DNA of 8,150 nt from positions 1 to 8,150 of the forward strand of contig SYDZ01000113.1 in the NCBI GenBank assembly GCA_005801025.1, read 5' to 3'. Shown in pieces: positions 1 to 6,459 of this stretch. Both the position numbers and the translations under genes were made by a program. The DNA comes from Actinomycetota bacterium. GTDB taxonomy: Bacteria > Actinomycetota > Acidimicrobiia > Acidimicrobiales > Ilumatobacteraceae. The notes beneath the pieces were generated by a model. It made no database searches, was not told the DNA's origin, and saw nothing but the letters and a program-made list of their open reading frames with translations. Each line of letters opens with the position of its first letter. The stretch's first letter is position 1.

Positions 1-13
1 ATGGAGTGAGTTA

Positions 14-1567
14 ATGGGACGCAAAATATTATTTATCACCACCGACCAACAGCGCTTTGATGCACTCGGATGTAACGGTGGTCTGATTGCCCGCACTCCT
101 AACATTGATGCCCTGGCAGCCCACGGAATCAACTACAACCGCGCCCACCCACAAAACGTTGTGTGCATGCCTTCGCGTTCTACCATGATTACTGGTCAGC
201 ACGTGTCCACCCACGGCGTGTGGATGAACGGAGTTCCACTTCCCGTTGATGCCCCGAGTGTGGCGAGCACCTTGCACGATGCCGGATATAAAACGGCACT
301 CATTGGCAAGGCCCATTTTGAACCTTTCCTCGACCCATTCTTGCGCTTCGCTGAAAATCAATTGGCAGCCTCGGGCGCGTACTCGCTTATTGAAGACGGA
401 TATCTGCATCGCGGTTTCGACCATATGGAATCCGCCGCTCATGGTGGCATGGGAACATTTCACTACGCCCAATGGTTGATGAAAAATCATCCAGAGGCGG
501 TTCCCATGTACTACCGCGTGCTGGATATGGAACTTCAGGTGAGTGCCCTCGGTGGCACCAACACTGGTGCTCCCCAAGCCCACGTCAATAACATCCCGCG
601 CGAGTGGTATCACACTGATTGGGTTGCCGATCGGGCCATTGCTTGGCTGGAATCGCTTGACCCCGATGCCGATTGGTTTTGCTGGGTGAGTTTTCCTGAT
701 CCACACCATCCGTGGGATCCTCCAGCATCTGAACTACATCGCGTGAACTGGCGAGATGTAGATCTTCCCGTTGGGTTCCCAGTGGATCGCGCGCAACGCG
801 AAGCGATTCTTGATGCCAAACCAGCGCAGTGGCGCAAATGGTATGACGGAGATTTCGTCTCCAACTATGAAGCGCCACGGCGATGGGTCCCGAACACTCT
901 CACCGAAGACCAAGTCCGCGAAATCAACGCTCTGACCCATATTGAAAACGAACTCATTGACGAGGCCGTTGGGCGTTTGATGAAACATGTTGAAAGCCGA
1001 GGTTGGGGCGCCGACACCGATGTCTTAGTCTCCACCGATCACGGTGAATTTCAAGGAGACTTCGGCTTGCTGTTCAAGGGCCCATACCATGTTGATTCAC
1101 TGATGCGTGTACCACTGATTTGGCGACCAGCGCCGTCGGCTGGCGTTGATCCAGCAACCGTGACCGCACCCGTTGGACACATTTGCCTAGCGGCTACGTT
1201 CTGCGAAATTGCCGGCCTCCCCCAACCGACTTACGTTGAAGCACCACGACTCCCCGTGAATGACGAGGATGCCAAATCTCTTGGTCACGAACGAGTCCTC
1301 ACCGAATGGGACAGCGTTCTGTTCGGCAAAATCGTGGGATTGCGAACGATCTGTCGCGATGGTTGGGTGGCAACCGCCTGCTTGCCTGGAAGCCTGCACA
1401 ATGGCACCGAAGGCGAGTTATACAACCTGGCTAATGATCCCCTGCAGCAGATCAACCTGTGGGATGACAGCACTTATCGCTCCACACGAGATGACCTTCT
1501 CGCCGATTTGTGGGACAGTCTGCCGACTCCCGACGCCATGCGTCGCGAGTGTGATGCACCAGTCTAA
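14..1567 (+). CDS. Type I sulfatase (arylsulfatase/choline-sulfatase-like hydrolase)
   Basis: This is a 517-residue protein of the alkaline phosphatase/sulfatase superfamily, expected to hydrolyse sulfate esters. Seen: an N-terminal metal-site strand ILFITTDQQRFDAL with D11 and Q12; the sulfatase signature C51-M-P-S54-R55, whose cysteine would be converted to formylglycine; K99 and H101 in LIGKAHF; DPHHPW around H231/H232; and a second metal motif STDHGE (D342, H343) followed by K355 in LFKG. All core residues are present and the length is typical, so it looks functional. No signal peptide is visible, so it is probably cytoplasmic. The start is supported by a GGAG Shine-Dalgarno at 3-6, 7 bases before the ATG. 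ATG GAG TGA at 1-9 may be the end of an upstream gene, so it could be the distal gene of an operon. No formylglycine-generating enzyme lies in the window. The substrate cannot be deduced; a phosphonate or phosphodiester hydrolase of the same fold is possible. Confidence 0.93.
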   Translation: MGRKILFITTDQQRFDALGCNGGLIARTPNIDALAAHGINYNRAHPQNVVCMPSRSTMITGQHVSTHGVWMNGVPLPVDAPSVASTLHDAGYKTALIGKAHFEPFLDPFLRFAENQLAASGAYSLIEDGYLHRGFDHMESAAHGGMGTFHYAQWLMKNHPEAVPMYYRVLDMELQVSALGGTNTGAPQAHVNNIPREWYHTDWVADRAIAWLESLDPDADWFCWVSFPDPHHPWDPPASELHRVNWRDVDLPVGFPVDRAQREAILDAKPAQWRKWYDGDFVSNYEAPRRWVPNTLTEDQVREINALTHIENELIDEAVGRLMKHVESRGWGADTDVLVSTDHGEFQGDFGLLFKGPYHVDSLMRVPLIWRPAPSAGVDPATVTAPVGHICLAATFCEIAGLPQPTYVEAPRLPVNDEDAKSLGHERVLTEWDSVLFGKIVGLRTICRDGWVATACLPGSLHNGTEGELYNLANDPLQQINLWDDSTYRSTRDDLLADLWDSLPTPDAMRRECDAPV

Positions 1568-1825
1568 GTCCAGACCAGATCTTGCTTGACCCTCCATACG
1601 AGCACCTCGCCGTTTTCTGCTAGGTCGCGCCCACATTGTTAGGACCTGAACCCAACGAAAAAAGAGGACACAATAGCGTTGATCAAGTAGGACGTTTTCG
1701 CCTCACCACCAAACTTACCGACACCCTCGACCAAGACGACGCCGGCTTCTCCCGAGTTGACGCGCAATGCGACCAAGTTGCGATCGGCTTTGCGCGAGTT
1801 AAGGCGAAACTATCTCAAAGGTCAA
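1568..1825. other. Convergent intergenic gap, no assigned gene
   Basis: This 258-base gap separates two converging genes. It contains a 7-bp inverted repeat, CGCGCAA at 1761-1767 and TTGCGCG at 1790-1796, without a T-tract, and an AAAAAAG run near 1660. I see no convincing intrinsic terminator on either strand. A plus-strand open frame starting with TTG at 1636 runs through the gap and about 100 bases into the 3' end of the amidase gene on the other strand. Its codon choice is coding-like but I do not recognise the product. Confidence 0.4.
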
Positions 1826-2665
1826 TTAATCCAAATCGGTGCGACGGTCGCGAAACACTCCCCAGCCAGTTCGCATCTCGGCCACTTCGTCAAGATCAAA
1901 CGTTGACATTAAAACGGCCTCGCTGACGCGGTCCGCTTCCACGAGTATCTCACCTGTCGGACCAGCAATAAAAGATGAGCCGTAAAATGTCAGAGTAAAA
2001 CGCGATCCTCGCTCAACACCCACACGATTGGCTGCCACAACCGGGACCAAATTCGCACCAGCATGGCCTTGCATGACTCGTTGCCAATGAGCCGCCGAAT
2101 CAAGTGATGCGTCCATCGGTTCACTGCCGATGGCAGTCGGATATAAAACAATCTCCGCTCCGCCTAGAACCAAAGCCCGCGCTACCTCAGGAAACCACTG
2201 ATCCCAACATATGGCCACGCCGATACGACCCACTGCCGTGTCCCACACTGTGTATCCCGTATCACCGGGTCTGAAATAAAACTTCTCCGAATATCCCGGG
2301 CCGTCGGGGATATGACTTTTGCGATACACACCGAGGACCATTCCGTCAGCGTCAATGATCGCGCACGAGTTGTATAGCGCGTTTCCATCCCGCTCATAAA
2401 AACTCACTGGAATGACGACCGACAGTTCACGCGCCAATTTCTGGAAATGCTCAATAGTCGGATGTCCAACTAAAGGTTTGGCCCGCGCAAAATGCTCAGT
2501 GCGCTGATCTTCGCAAAAATAGTGACCCTCAAACAGCTCGGGAATCAAAATGAGATGTGCGCCACGAGCAGATGCTTCACGCACAAGACGATCTGCCGTC
2601 GCAATATTTTCAGAGATGACATTCGTCATCGACATCTGCAGAGCGGCAACAGTGAGCTGGCGCAT
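1826..2665 (-). CDS. aguB: N-carbamoylputrescine amidase (nitrilase superfamily)
   Basis: The enzyme hydrolyses N-carbamoylputrescine to putrescine, CO2 and ammonia, the last step of the agmatine deiminase route to putrescine in the cytoplasm. From ATG 2665 it has 279 residues, close to the family length. Seen: the nitrilase catalytic triad E43 (IPELFEGHYF), K116 (YRKSHIPDGPGY) and C153 (AICWDQWFPE). The stretch HWQRVMQGHAGANLVPVVAA around residues 193-212 is characteristic of the AguB subgroup. The upstream gene's TGA ends at 2669; GTG 2668 abuts it and ATG 2665 follows one codon later. I chose ATG because MRQLTVAALQM matches the usual N-terminus; GTG would add one residue. There is no clear Shine-Dalgarno, which suggests translational coupling to the flavodoxin gene. 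No agmatine deiminase (aguA) lies in the window, so the substrate would have to come from elsewhere. Another carbamoyl-amine substrate is possible. Confidence 0.92.
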   Translation of the reverse strand: MRQLTVAALQMSMTNVISENIATADRLVREASARGAHLILIPELFEGHYFCEDQRTEHFARAKPLVGHPTIEHFQKLARELSVVIPVSFYERDGNALYNSCAIIDADGMVLGVYRKSHIPDGPGYSEKFYFRPGDTGYTVWDTAVGRIGVAICWDQWFPEVARALVLGGAEIVLYPTAIGSEPMDASLDSAAHWQRVMQGHAGANLVPVVAANRVGVERGSRFTLTFYGSSFIAGPTGEILVEADRVSEAVLMSTFDLDEVAEMRTGWGVFRDRRTDLD

Positions 2666-2668
2666 CAC

Positions 2669-3097
2669 TCAGGCAACAGCTAGAGCGCTCATCAGACGCG
2701 CTGCAAACTCTTCGCTGTGTGCTTCAATTTTGGCGCGATGCAAAGCCATGCCGCCGATGACATCGGCGCCCAAACGATGAACTGACTTTTCCATCGCCCC
2801 AAGTGTTTTGCCTGGATTCAAAGCGAAGGTACAAAAAGTGGCCGCACGCTTGCCAGTGATGGCAGGCAGAGCATTGATGTTGCCGATACCCCAAGGACTT
2901 TGACCGACGATAAATGCCCCGTGCACCCATGTGCCGACCACAATCAGATCAGCCGCCTGCAGGGCTAAATGATCAGGCTTCTTGACAGGGTTGAGACCAG
3001 TGATCGTCCAACCTTCTTGCTGCAGATTGCCGGCGATGAGTTCGGCAGCCTTCCATGTGTTCCCCGTGAGGCTTTCAACTAAGAGTGCAACCTTCAT
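2669..3097 (-). CDS. Flavodoxin-like protein
   Basis: This is a 142-residue single-domain protein with the flavodoxin fold, expected to bind FMN and act in electron transfer or as a small quinone/flavin redox protein. Seen: an N-terminal strand MKVALLVESLTGNTWKAAE with the FMN-phosphate loop S9-L-T11-G12-N13-T14; a second strand LIVVGTWVHG (51-60) leading to a Gly/Pro/Trp-containing loop; and a third strand region ATFCTFALNPG (86-96). The frame is open further upstream to 3166, inside the helicase gene, but the flavodoxin core begins exactly at ATG 3097, where GGAG precedes the ATG by only one base, an unusually short spacing. A possible -10 element TATATT lies at 3140-3135 on the minus strand without a clear -35. 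The stop abuts the amidase start, so the two are probably cotranscribed. The exact redox partner is unknown. Confidence 0.82.
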   Translation of the reverse strand: MKVALLVESLTGNTWKAAELIAGNLQQEGWTITGLNPVKKPDHLALQAADLIVVGTWVHGAFIVGQSPWGIGNINALPAITGKRAATFCTFALNPGKTLGAMEKSVHRLGADVIGGMALHRAKIEAHSEEFAARLMSALAVA

Positions 3098-3122
3098 ACT
3101 CCGATTCAACCACGCCGAGCTG

Positions 3123-3153
3123 GTCTGAGCGAAGAATATACTCAGACTTTTTT
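3123..3153 (+). terminator. Hairpin with T-tract at the end of the helicase gene
   Basis: GTCTGAG (3123-3129), an 11-base loop and CTCAGAC (3141-3147) form a perfect 7-bp stem, followed on the plus strand by six T (3148-3153). The layout is that of an intrinsic terminator for plus-strand transcription, although no annotated plus-strand gene ends here. On the minus strand the stem is preceded by A6 and not followed by a T-run. The stop codon of the helicase frame (3144-3142) lies inside the stem. It may block antisense transcripts from the sulfatase side, or form a minus-strand hairpin between helicase and flavodoxin genes. Confidence 0.5.
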
Positions 3154-3927
3154 CAGCGGGGCCCATGCCAGCAACAGATGCTTGCGGCCTTTTTCACGGA
3201 AATTGACCACGGCCTCGGTTTTATCCCCCGAACCGGTGATGTCAATCACGATGCCCTCACCAAAAACGGCGTGTTCGACACTATCCCCGACGCGCAAACC
3301 AATTTCCTGAGTATTTGTCTGCTGTGGTTGACGGTGAGGGGTTGAACGTCCCGCGGCTAAAGCCGCATCAACCTGACGCTCACGAAACTCGTCATCGGGG
3401 TCAAAGGAACTAACTTTTGTACGGCCCCAATCGTCATCTCGTGTGAGGCGCGCTGTCGAACGATTTTTGACATTGCCTTCATGCTGTACCAAGGTATCGG
3501 GAATCTCATCTAAGAATCGTGAGGGTGGGTTGTATTGAGTTGATCCAAACTGTTGTCGGCTCCAAGCGTGAGTGAGGAACAATCTTTCACGGGCACGGGT
3601 AATGCCGACGTAGGCCAAACGCCGTTCTTCTTCAAGTTCTTGAGGGTCAACGAGGGCACGGCTGTGCGGGAATAAACCTTCTTCAACACCGACAATGAAG
3701 ACCACAGGAAACTCAAGGCCCTTAGCGGCATGCATCGTCATCAGCACTACCTTTTCATCATCACCAAGGTCATCGCTATCAGCCACAAGTGAAACTTGTT
3801 CAAGAAACTCGTCAACCTTGGCGAACTCTTTCGCCGAAGAAACCAACTCATCGAGATTTTCTAAGCGACCAGCGGCTTCAACAGAATCATCAGACTCAAA
3901 CTCGGTGCGATACCCAGACTTCTCCAT
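3142..3927 (-). CDS. pcrA: PcrA/UvrD-type DNA helicase, C-terminal part (after an in-frame TAG)
   Basis: This is the second half of a superfamily 1A 3'-5' DNA helicase, in the same frame as the first half and separated from it by TAG (3978-3976) plus 15-16 sense codons. It holds the end of the 2B domain, motif V (TMHAAKGLEFPVVFIVG), motif VI (EERRLAYVGITRARERL) and a C-terminal Tudor-like tail (VGDSVEHAVFGEGIVIDI ... LLLAWAPLKKV) that in PcrA/UvrD1 contacts RNA polymerase. If translated alone, it could start at ATG 3927, which has GAGG at 3936-3933, 5 bases upstream; GTG 3930 is an alternative. That GAGG also encodes the conserved LLEAV stretch, so it may be chance. Alone, this fragment lacks Walker A and B and could not hydrolyse ATP. 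It could work only as readthrough product or by assembling with the N-terminal fragment. Confidence 0.75.
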   Translation of the reverse strand: MEKSGYRTEFESDDSVEAAGRLENLDELVSSAKEFAKVDEFLEQVSLVADSDDLGDDEKVVLMTMHAAKGLEFPVVFIVGVEEGLFPHSRALVDPQELEEERRLAYVGITRARERLFLTHAWSRQQFGSTQYNPPSRFLDEIPDTLVQHEGNVKNRSTARLTRDDDWGRTKVSSFDPDDEFRERQVDAALAAGRSTPHRQPQQTNTQEIGLRVGDSVEHAVFGEGIVIDITGSGDKTEAVVNFREKGRKHLLLAWAPLKKV

Positions 3928-3975
3928 CACTGCCTCAAGTAATCCGCCTGGACTTTGTTCTTCCTGAGTGGATAC

Positions 3976-3978
3976 CTA
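3976..3978 (-). other. pcrA: In-frame amber (TAG) codon interrupting pcrA
   Basis: On the minus strand the reading frame runs ...GTC ATT GAA TAG GTA TCC ACT... . Both sides are in the same frame and align with one continuous PcrA/UvrD helicase, so this is a single-codon interruption with no frameshift or lost sequence. One base change from CAG, GAG, AAG, TGG, TAC/TAT, TTG or TCG would explain it. The main stops of the other genes in the window are TAA or TGA; TAG appears only as the second of two tandem stops after the 249-residue gene. Confidence 0.9.
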
Positions 3979-5499
3979 TTCAATCACTGCCACAAACGAC
4001 TCAATACCTCGTCGAGCGGCCCCTGATACTCCAGCTTCACTGGCTCGACGCAACGCCTCAAAGAAGCTGATGTTTTCATCACGAGCAAAGACATCAAGGC
4101 GGCTGATGCTTGTATCGCCAACTCCACGCTTCGGAATGTTCAGCACGCGCTTCACGCTTACTTCATCAAGCGGGTTAGTGACAACACGCAAATACGCAAC
4201 CGCGTCTTTGACTTCACGACGGTCATAAAAACGTGTGCCACCGACCACTTTGTATGGAATGCCGAAGCGCATGAGAATTTCTTCAATGACTCGGCTCTGC
4301 GGATTGGTGCGATAAAAAACCGCCATGTCTCCCCACTTACAACCGCCCGTAAACAAAGTTTTCATTGTGCGCGCCACGTAGGCAGCTTCGTCACCTTCAT
4401 CGTCGGCATGAAAGCGCACGATGGCATCACCTGGACCAGTTTCGGTCCAAAGTTCTTTCGGCTTGCGGGCGAAGTTTTGTGCAATGACTGCATTGGCAGC
4501 ATCAAGAATGTTTTGTGTGCTGCGATAGTTCTGCTCAAGAACAACCACGCTTACTTCGTCAAAGGCATCTTCAAACTGCCCAATATTGCGGAAGTCAGCA
4601 CCGCGAAATGCATAAATTGACTGATCGGTGTCTCCCACCACGCACACATTGTGATGACGGGCCGCCAAGCTGAGCACAATTTCATTTTGAGCGATATTTG
4701 TGTCTTGATATTCGTCGACCAAGATGTACTTGAAACGATCTTGATACGACGCCAACACATCGGTGTGCATGCGGAACAATCGCACCACATTGACCAACAG
4801 GTCGTCAAAGTCCATTGCGCCAGCCTTGAGTAATCGCTCTTGATATTCACGATAAATCTCGGAGTGCTTACGGTCAAAGATGTGTGCTGCTCGCTCGGCC
4901 GCCTGCGTTGGCGACACCAATTCGTTTTTCCAATTCGAAATCACTGCATGCACGCCTCGCGGAGTGAAGCGCTTGACATCAAGACCCATATCGCGAATGA
5001 CATAACCGGTGAGACGTTGCGCGTCGGCTTGATCGTAAATACTGAATGTTTTGGGGTAACCAATACGCTCAGCATGAACTCGCAAAATACGCACGCACGC
5101 CGAGTGGAACGTTGACACCCACATTGATTTCGCGACTGGTCCAATGAGCGACTCAACACGATGCTTCATTTCACCGGCCGCTTTATTGGTGAACGTAATT
5201 GCCAAAATATTCATCGGACTGACGCCATGATTTGAAATGAGATGAGCAATACGGTGCGTTAAAACTCGGGTCTTACCACTACCCGCACCAGCCACAACTA
5301 ACAGCGGGCCATCAACGTGTTCGGCAGCCTCGCGCTGCATCGGGTTGAGGCCATCTAAAGAAATCGGCTTGATACGCGAGTTTGAATAGCGCGCCGCGTA
5401 TGGGGCACTTTCAGTCTCGGCTTGGCGCGTTTCGCGAACCGCTGATTCGGCAGATCCAAACAGGTCGGCATCGTTGAAAAGGCTTCCGTTGTCATTCAT
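3976..5499 (-). CDS. pcrA: PcrA/UvrD-type DNA helicase, N-terminal part (ends at in-frame TAG)
   Basis: This is the first 507 residues of an ATP-dependent 3'-5' DNA helicase that would act in nucleotide excision repair, fork maintenance and removal of stalled RNA polymerase. Seen: a Q-motif (LNPMQREA, 51-58), Walker A GAGSGKT (71-77), motif Ia (ITFTNKAAGEM, 101-111), motif Ic (WVSTFHSAC, 127-135), Walker B DEYQD (262-266), motif III (GDTDQSIYAFRGA, 289-301) and motif IV (EQNYRS, 322-327), then most of domain 2B, including GGTRFYDRREVKDA (420-433). It stops at TAG inside 2B, so motifs V and VI are missing and the fragment alone should not unwind DNA. With the continuing frame to 3142 the gene has 785 codons, typical of PcrA/UvrD1. 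The start ATG 5499 has an AGGA 10 bases upstream. A LexA-like box lies 17 bases upstream, suggesting SOS control. The break may be a real mutation, a sequence error or a split gene. Confidence 0.88.
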   Translation of the reverse strand: MNDNGSLFNDADLFGSAESAVRETRQAETESAPYAARYSNSRIKPISLDGLNPMQREAAEHVDGPLLVVAGAGSGKTRVLTHRIAHLISNHGVSPMNILAITFTNKAAGEMKHRVESLIGPVAKSMWVSTFHSACVRILRVHAERIGYPKTFSIYDQADAQRLTGYVIRDMGLDVKRFTPRGVHAVISNWKNELVSPTQAAERAAHIFDRKHSEIYREYQERLLKAGAMDFDDLLVNVVRLFRMHTDVLASYQDRFKYILVDEYQDTNIAQNEIVLSLAARHHNVCVVGDTDQSIYAFRGADFRNIGQFEDAFDEVSVVVLEQNYRSTQNILDAANAVIAQNFARKPKELWTETGPGDAIVRFHADDEGDEAAYVARTMKTLFTGGCKWGDMAVFYRTNPQSRVIEEILMRFGIPYKVVGGTRFYDRREVKDAVAYLRVVTNPLDEVSVKRVLNIPKRGVGDTSISRLDVFARDENISFFEALRRASEAGVSGAARRGIESFVAVIE

Positions 5500-5515
5500 G
5501 AAGATGCCATCCTAG

Positions 5516-5529
5516 AGAACGGGTGTTCT
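5516..5529. promoter_or_regulatory. LexA-like (SOS) operator upstream of pcrA
   Basis: AGAACGGGTGTTCT has the dyad GAAC-N4-GTTC (5517-5520 and 5525-5528) with flanking A/T symmetry, matching the LexA/DinR box architecture known in Gram-positive bacteria and Actinobacteria (CGAAC-N4-GTTCG). It ends 17 bases upstream of the pcrA ATG and overlaps the region where a transcription start would lie, so LexA binding should repress the helicase until DNA damage. The outer bases are AT rather than the usual C/G. The partly symmetric CCTA and TAGG flanks extend to 5511 and 5532, and the AGGA Shine-Dalgarno overlaps that flank. Confidence 0.65.
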
Positions 5530-5544
5530 AGGGACAGGACGATT

Positions 5545-5609
5545 CAAAAATAAAATCTGGTGGCAGATAGCGCCATCTGTTTGACCAGAATCGCTATCCA
5601 CCACCAGAT
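5545..5609 (-). terminator. Intrinsic terminator after the 249-residue protein gene
   Basis: Arms at 5555-5572 and 5592-5609 are complementary over 16 of 18 positions (outer nine bases ATCTGGTGG/CCACCAGAT perfect), with a 19-base loop. On the minus strand the stem is followed directly by TTTTATTTTT (5554-5545). It lies 47 bases past the stop of the exported-protein gene and separates it from pcrA. The loop repeats parts of the arm (TCTGGT/ACCAGA), so alternative shorter stems are possible. Confidence 0.85.
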
Positions 5610-5655
5610 CAGGTAACGGCAGAAATTTATGAGTTTGCGAACGAGCCTGGGCCTA

Positions 5656-6405
5656 TCAGGTCCCAGCAGTTGCACCTGCAGGGTCAGTCGGAGTCGCTGG
5701 CTTCACACCGTTCACCATGTCGGTGATGCGCTGAGAGAGATTGGCCGAAGCCTGAGCGACCAAAGCATCAATGACCGACTGCACTGATTTGCCGTTGGCT
5801 TCAGCGACCTGGGCGATGGTCTGTCCGCCGTGCAATGCCTGAATGAGCTCGTCAGCGGTGATGCCAATGGTGTCGGCGGCTGTGGTCAGCATCTCTTGGC
5901 GCTTTTCACCACGAACGCCACCCCTACCAGGTCCACCATGACCACGACCATGTCCACCCATGCCGCCACCCATCGGGCGAGCGGCTTCAAGTGCGACGAC
6001 AACGGCATCAAGCTGGCTTGAGGTCAGGGCGCCATCGTCCACCAAAGTCTGAAGGCGAGCCTTCAACATTGTGGCCTTGTCGGGGCGAGCACCAGTGGTG
6101 TCGGCAGCCGGAGGGGTCGTGGGCTTCGTTGACAACGCTGTCACGATCGCATTGACATCTGATGCATCGATGGTCCCGTTGGCAACAAGGGCCTGCAACG
6201 TTTCACGAAGCTTGGCTCCACGATCTGCCGACTTCGTTGTGGTGCTGCTGTCGTTCACTGAGATGGCCTGAGGAGTGACTGAATTGGCGCTGGCGCCACC
6301 GGGCAGATTCATCAAGAGTCCGCCGCCGGCTCCGAGCAACAAACCGGCAGTGATTCCGATGACTGCAAATTTCTTGGTCTTTGGTTTTGTGTAATTCGTT
6401 TCCAT
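5656..6405 (-). CDS. Exported or membrane-anchored protein of unknown function, with duplicated helical repeat
   Basis: I do not recognise a named family. The 249-residue protein begins with a basic stretch (KPKTKK, 7-12) and a hydrophobic, Gly-rich segment (about 13-36), a signal peptide or N-terminal anchor, then an ASANS-like possible cleavage region at 38-42. Two related 26-residue helical units follow, at 66-91 and 114-139, sharing 11 of 26 residues in the pattern LxxxLQxLVxxG...SxxxAxVxAL. A Gly/His/Arg-rich linker (143-168, containing GGHGRGHGG) joins them to a third helical region (about 172-233) with the motif IGITADELIQAL...VAEANGKSVQSVIDAL. The tail is rich in Ala, Thr and Pro. An AAGGA Shine-Dalgarno lies 11 bases upstream of the ATG. 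It follows a two-component system on the same strand and has repeats of response-regulator type upstream, so it is probably its target. A Spy/CpxP-like envelope role is only an analogy. Tandem TGA-TAG stops end the gene. Confidence 0.8.
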   Translation of the reverse strand: METNYTKPKTKKFAVIGITAGLLLGAGGGLLMNLPGGASANSVTPQAISVNDSSTTTKSADRGAKLRETLQALVANGTIDASDVNAIVTALSTKPTTPPAADTTGARPDKATMLKARLQTLVDDGALTSSQLDAVVVALEAARPMGGGMGGHGRGHGGPGRGGVRGEKRQEMLTTAADTIGITADELIQALHGGQTIAQVAEANGKSVQSVIDALVAQASANLSQRITDMVNGVKPATPTDPAGATAGT

Positions 6406-6459
6406 GATTGTTCAGTTCCTTTGAGTTGAGTTTGGTTGAGTGTTTGCTTTTTGTTGTCA

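Noticed and set aside
29..709. Long minus-strand open frame inside the sulfatase gene
   Set aside because: It is antisense to a gene with conserved catalytic motifs and shows no recognisable protein features.
3098..3166. Longer flavodoxin gene starting at 3166
   Set aside because: The extra 23 residues overlap the helicase 3' end and do not resemble a flavodoxin N-terminus; the fold's first strand begins at ATG 3097.
5496..5510. Tiny upstream frame ATG GCA TCT TCA TGA overlapping the pcrA start
   Set aside because: Its ATG directly abuts the AGG with no Shine-Dalgarno spacing, and four codons are too few to support as a leader peptide.
5930..5975. Short repetitive CCATG/CCACC stretch as a DNA repeat element
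   Set aside because: It simply encodes the Gly/His/Met-rich linker of the exported protein.
6421..6440. TTGAG repeats as a regulatory array
   Set aside because: Three short copies at irregular spacing in an A/C-rich leader; too short to distinguish from chance.
6454..6459. TTGACA as the -35 of a promoter for the 249-residue protein
   Set aside because: No acceptable -10 hexamer occurs 16-18 bases downstream on the minus strand.
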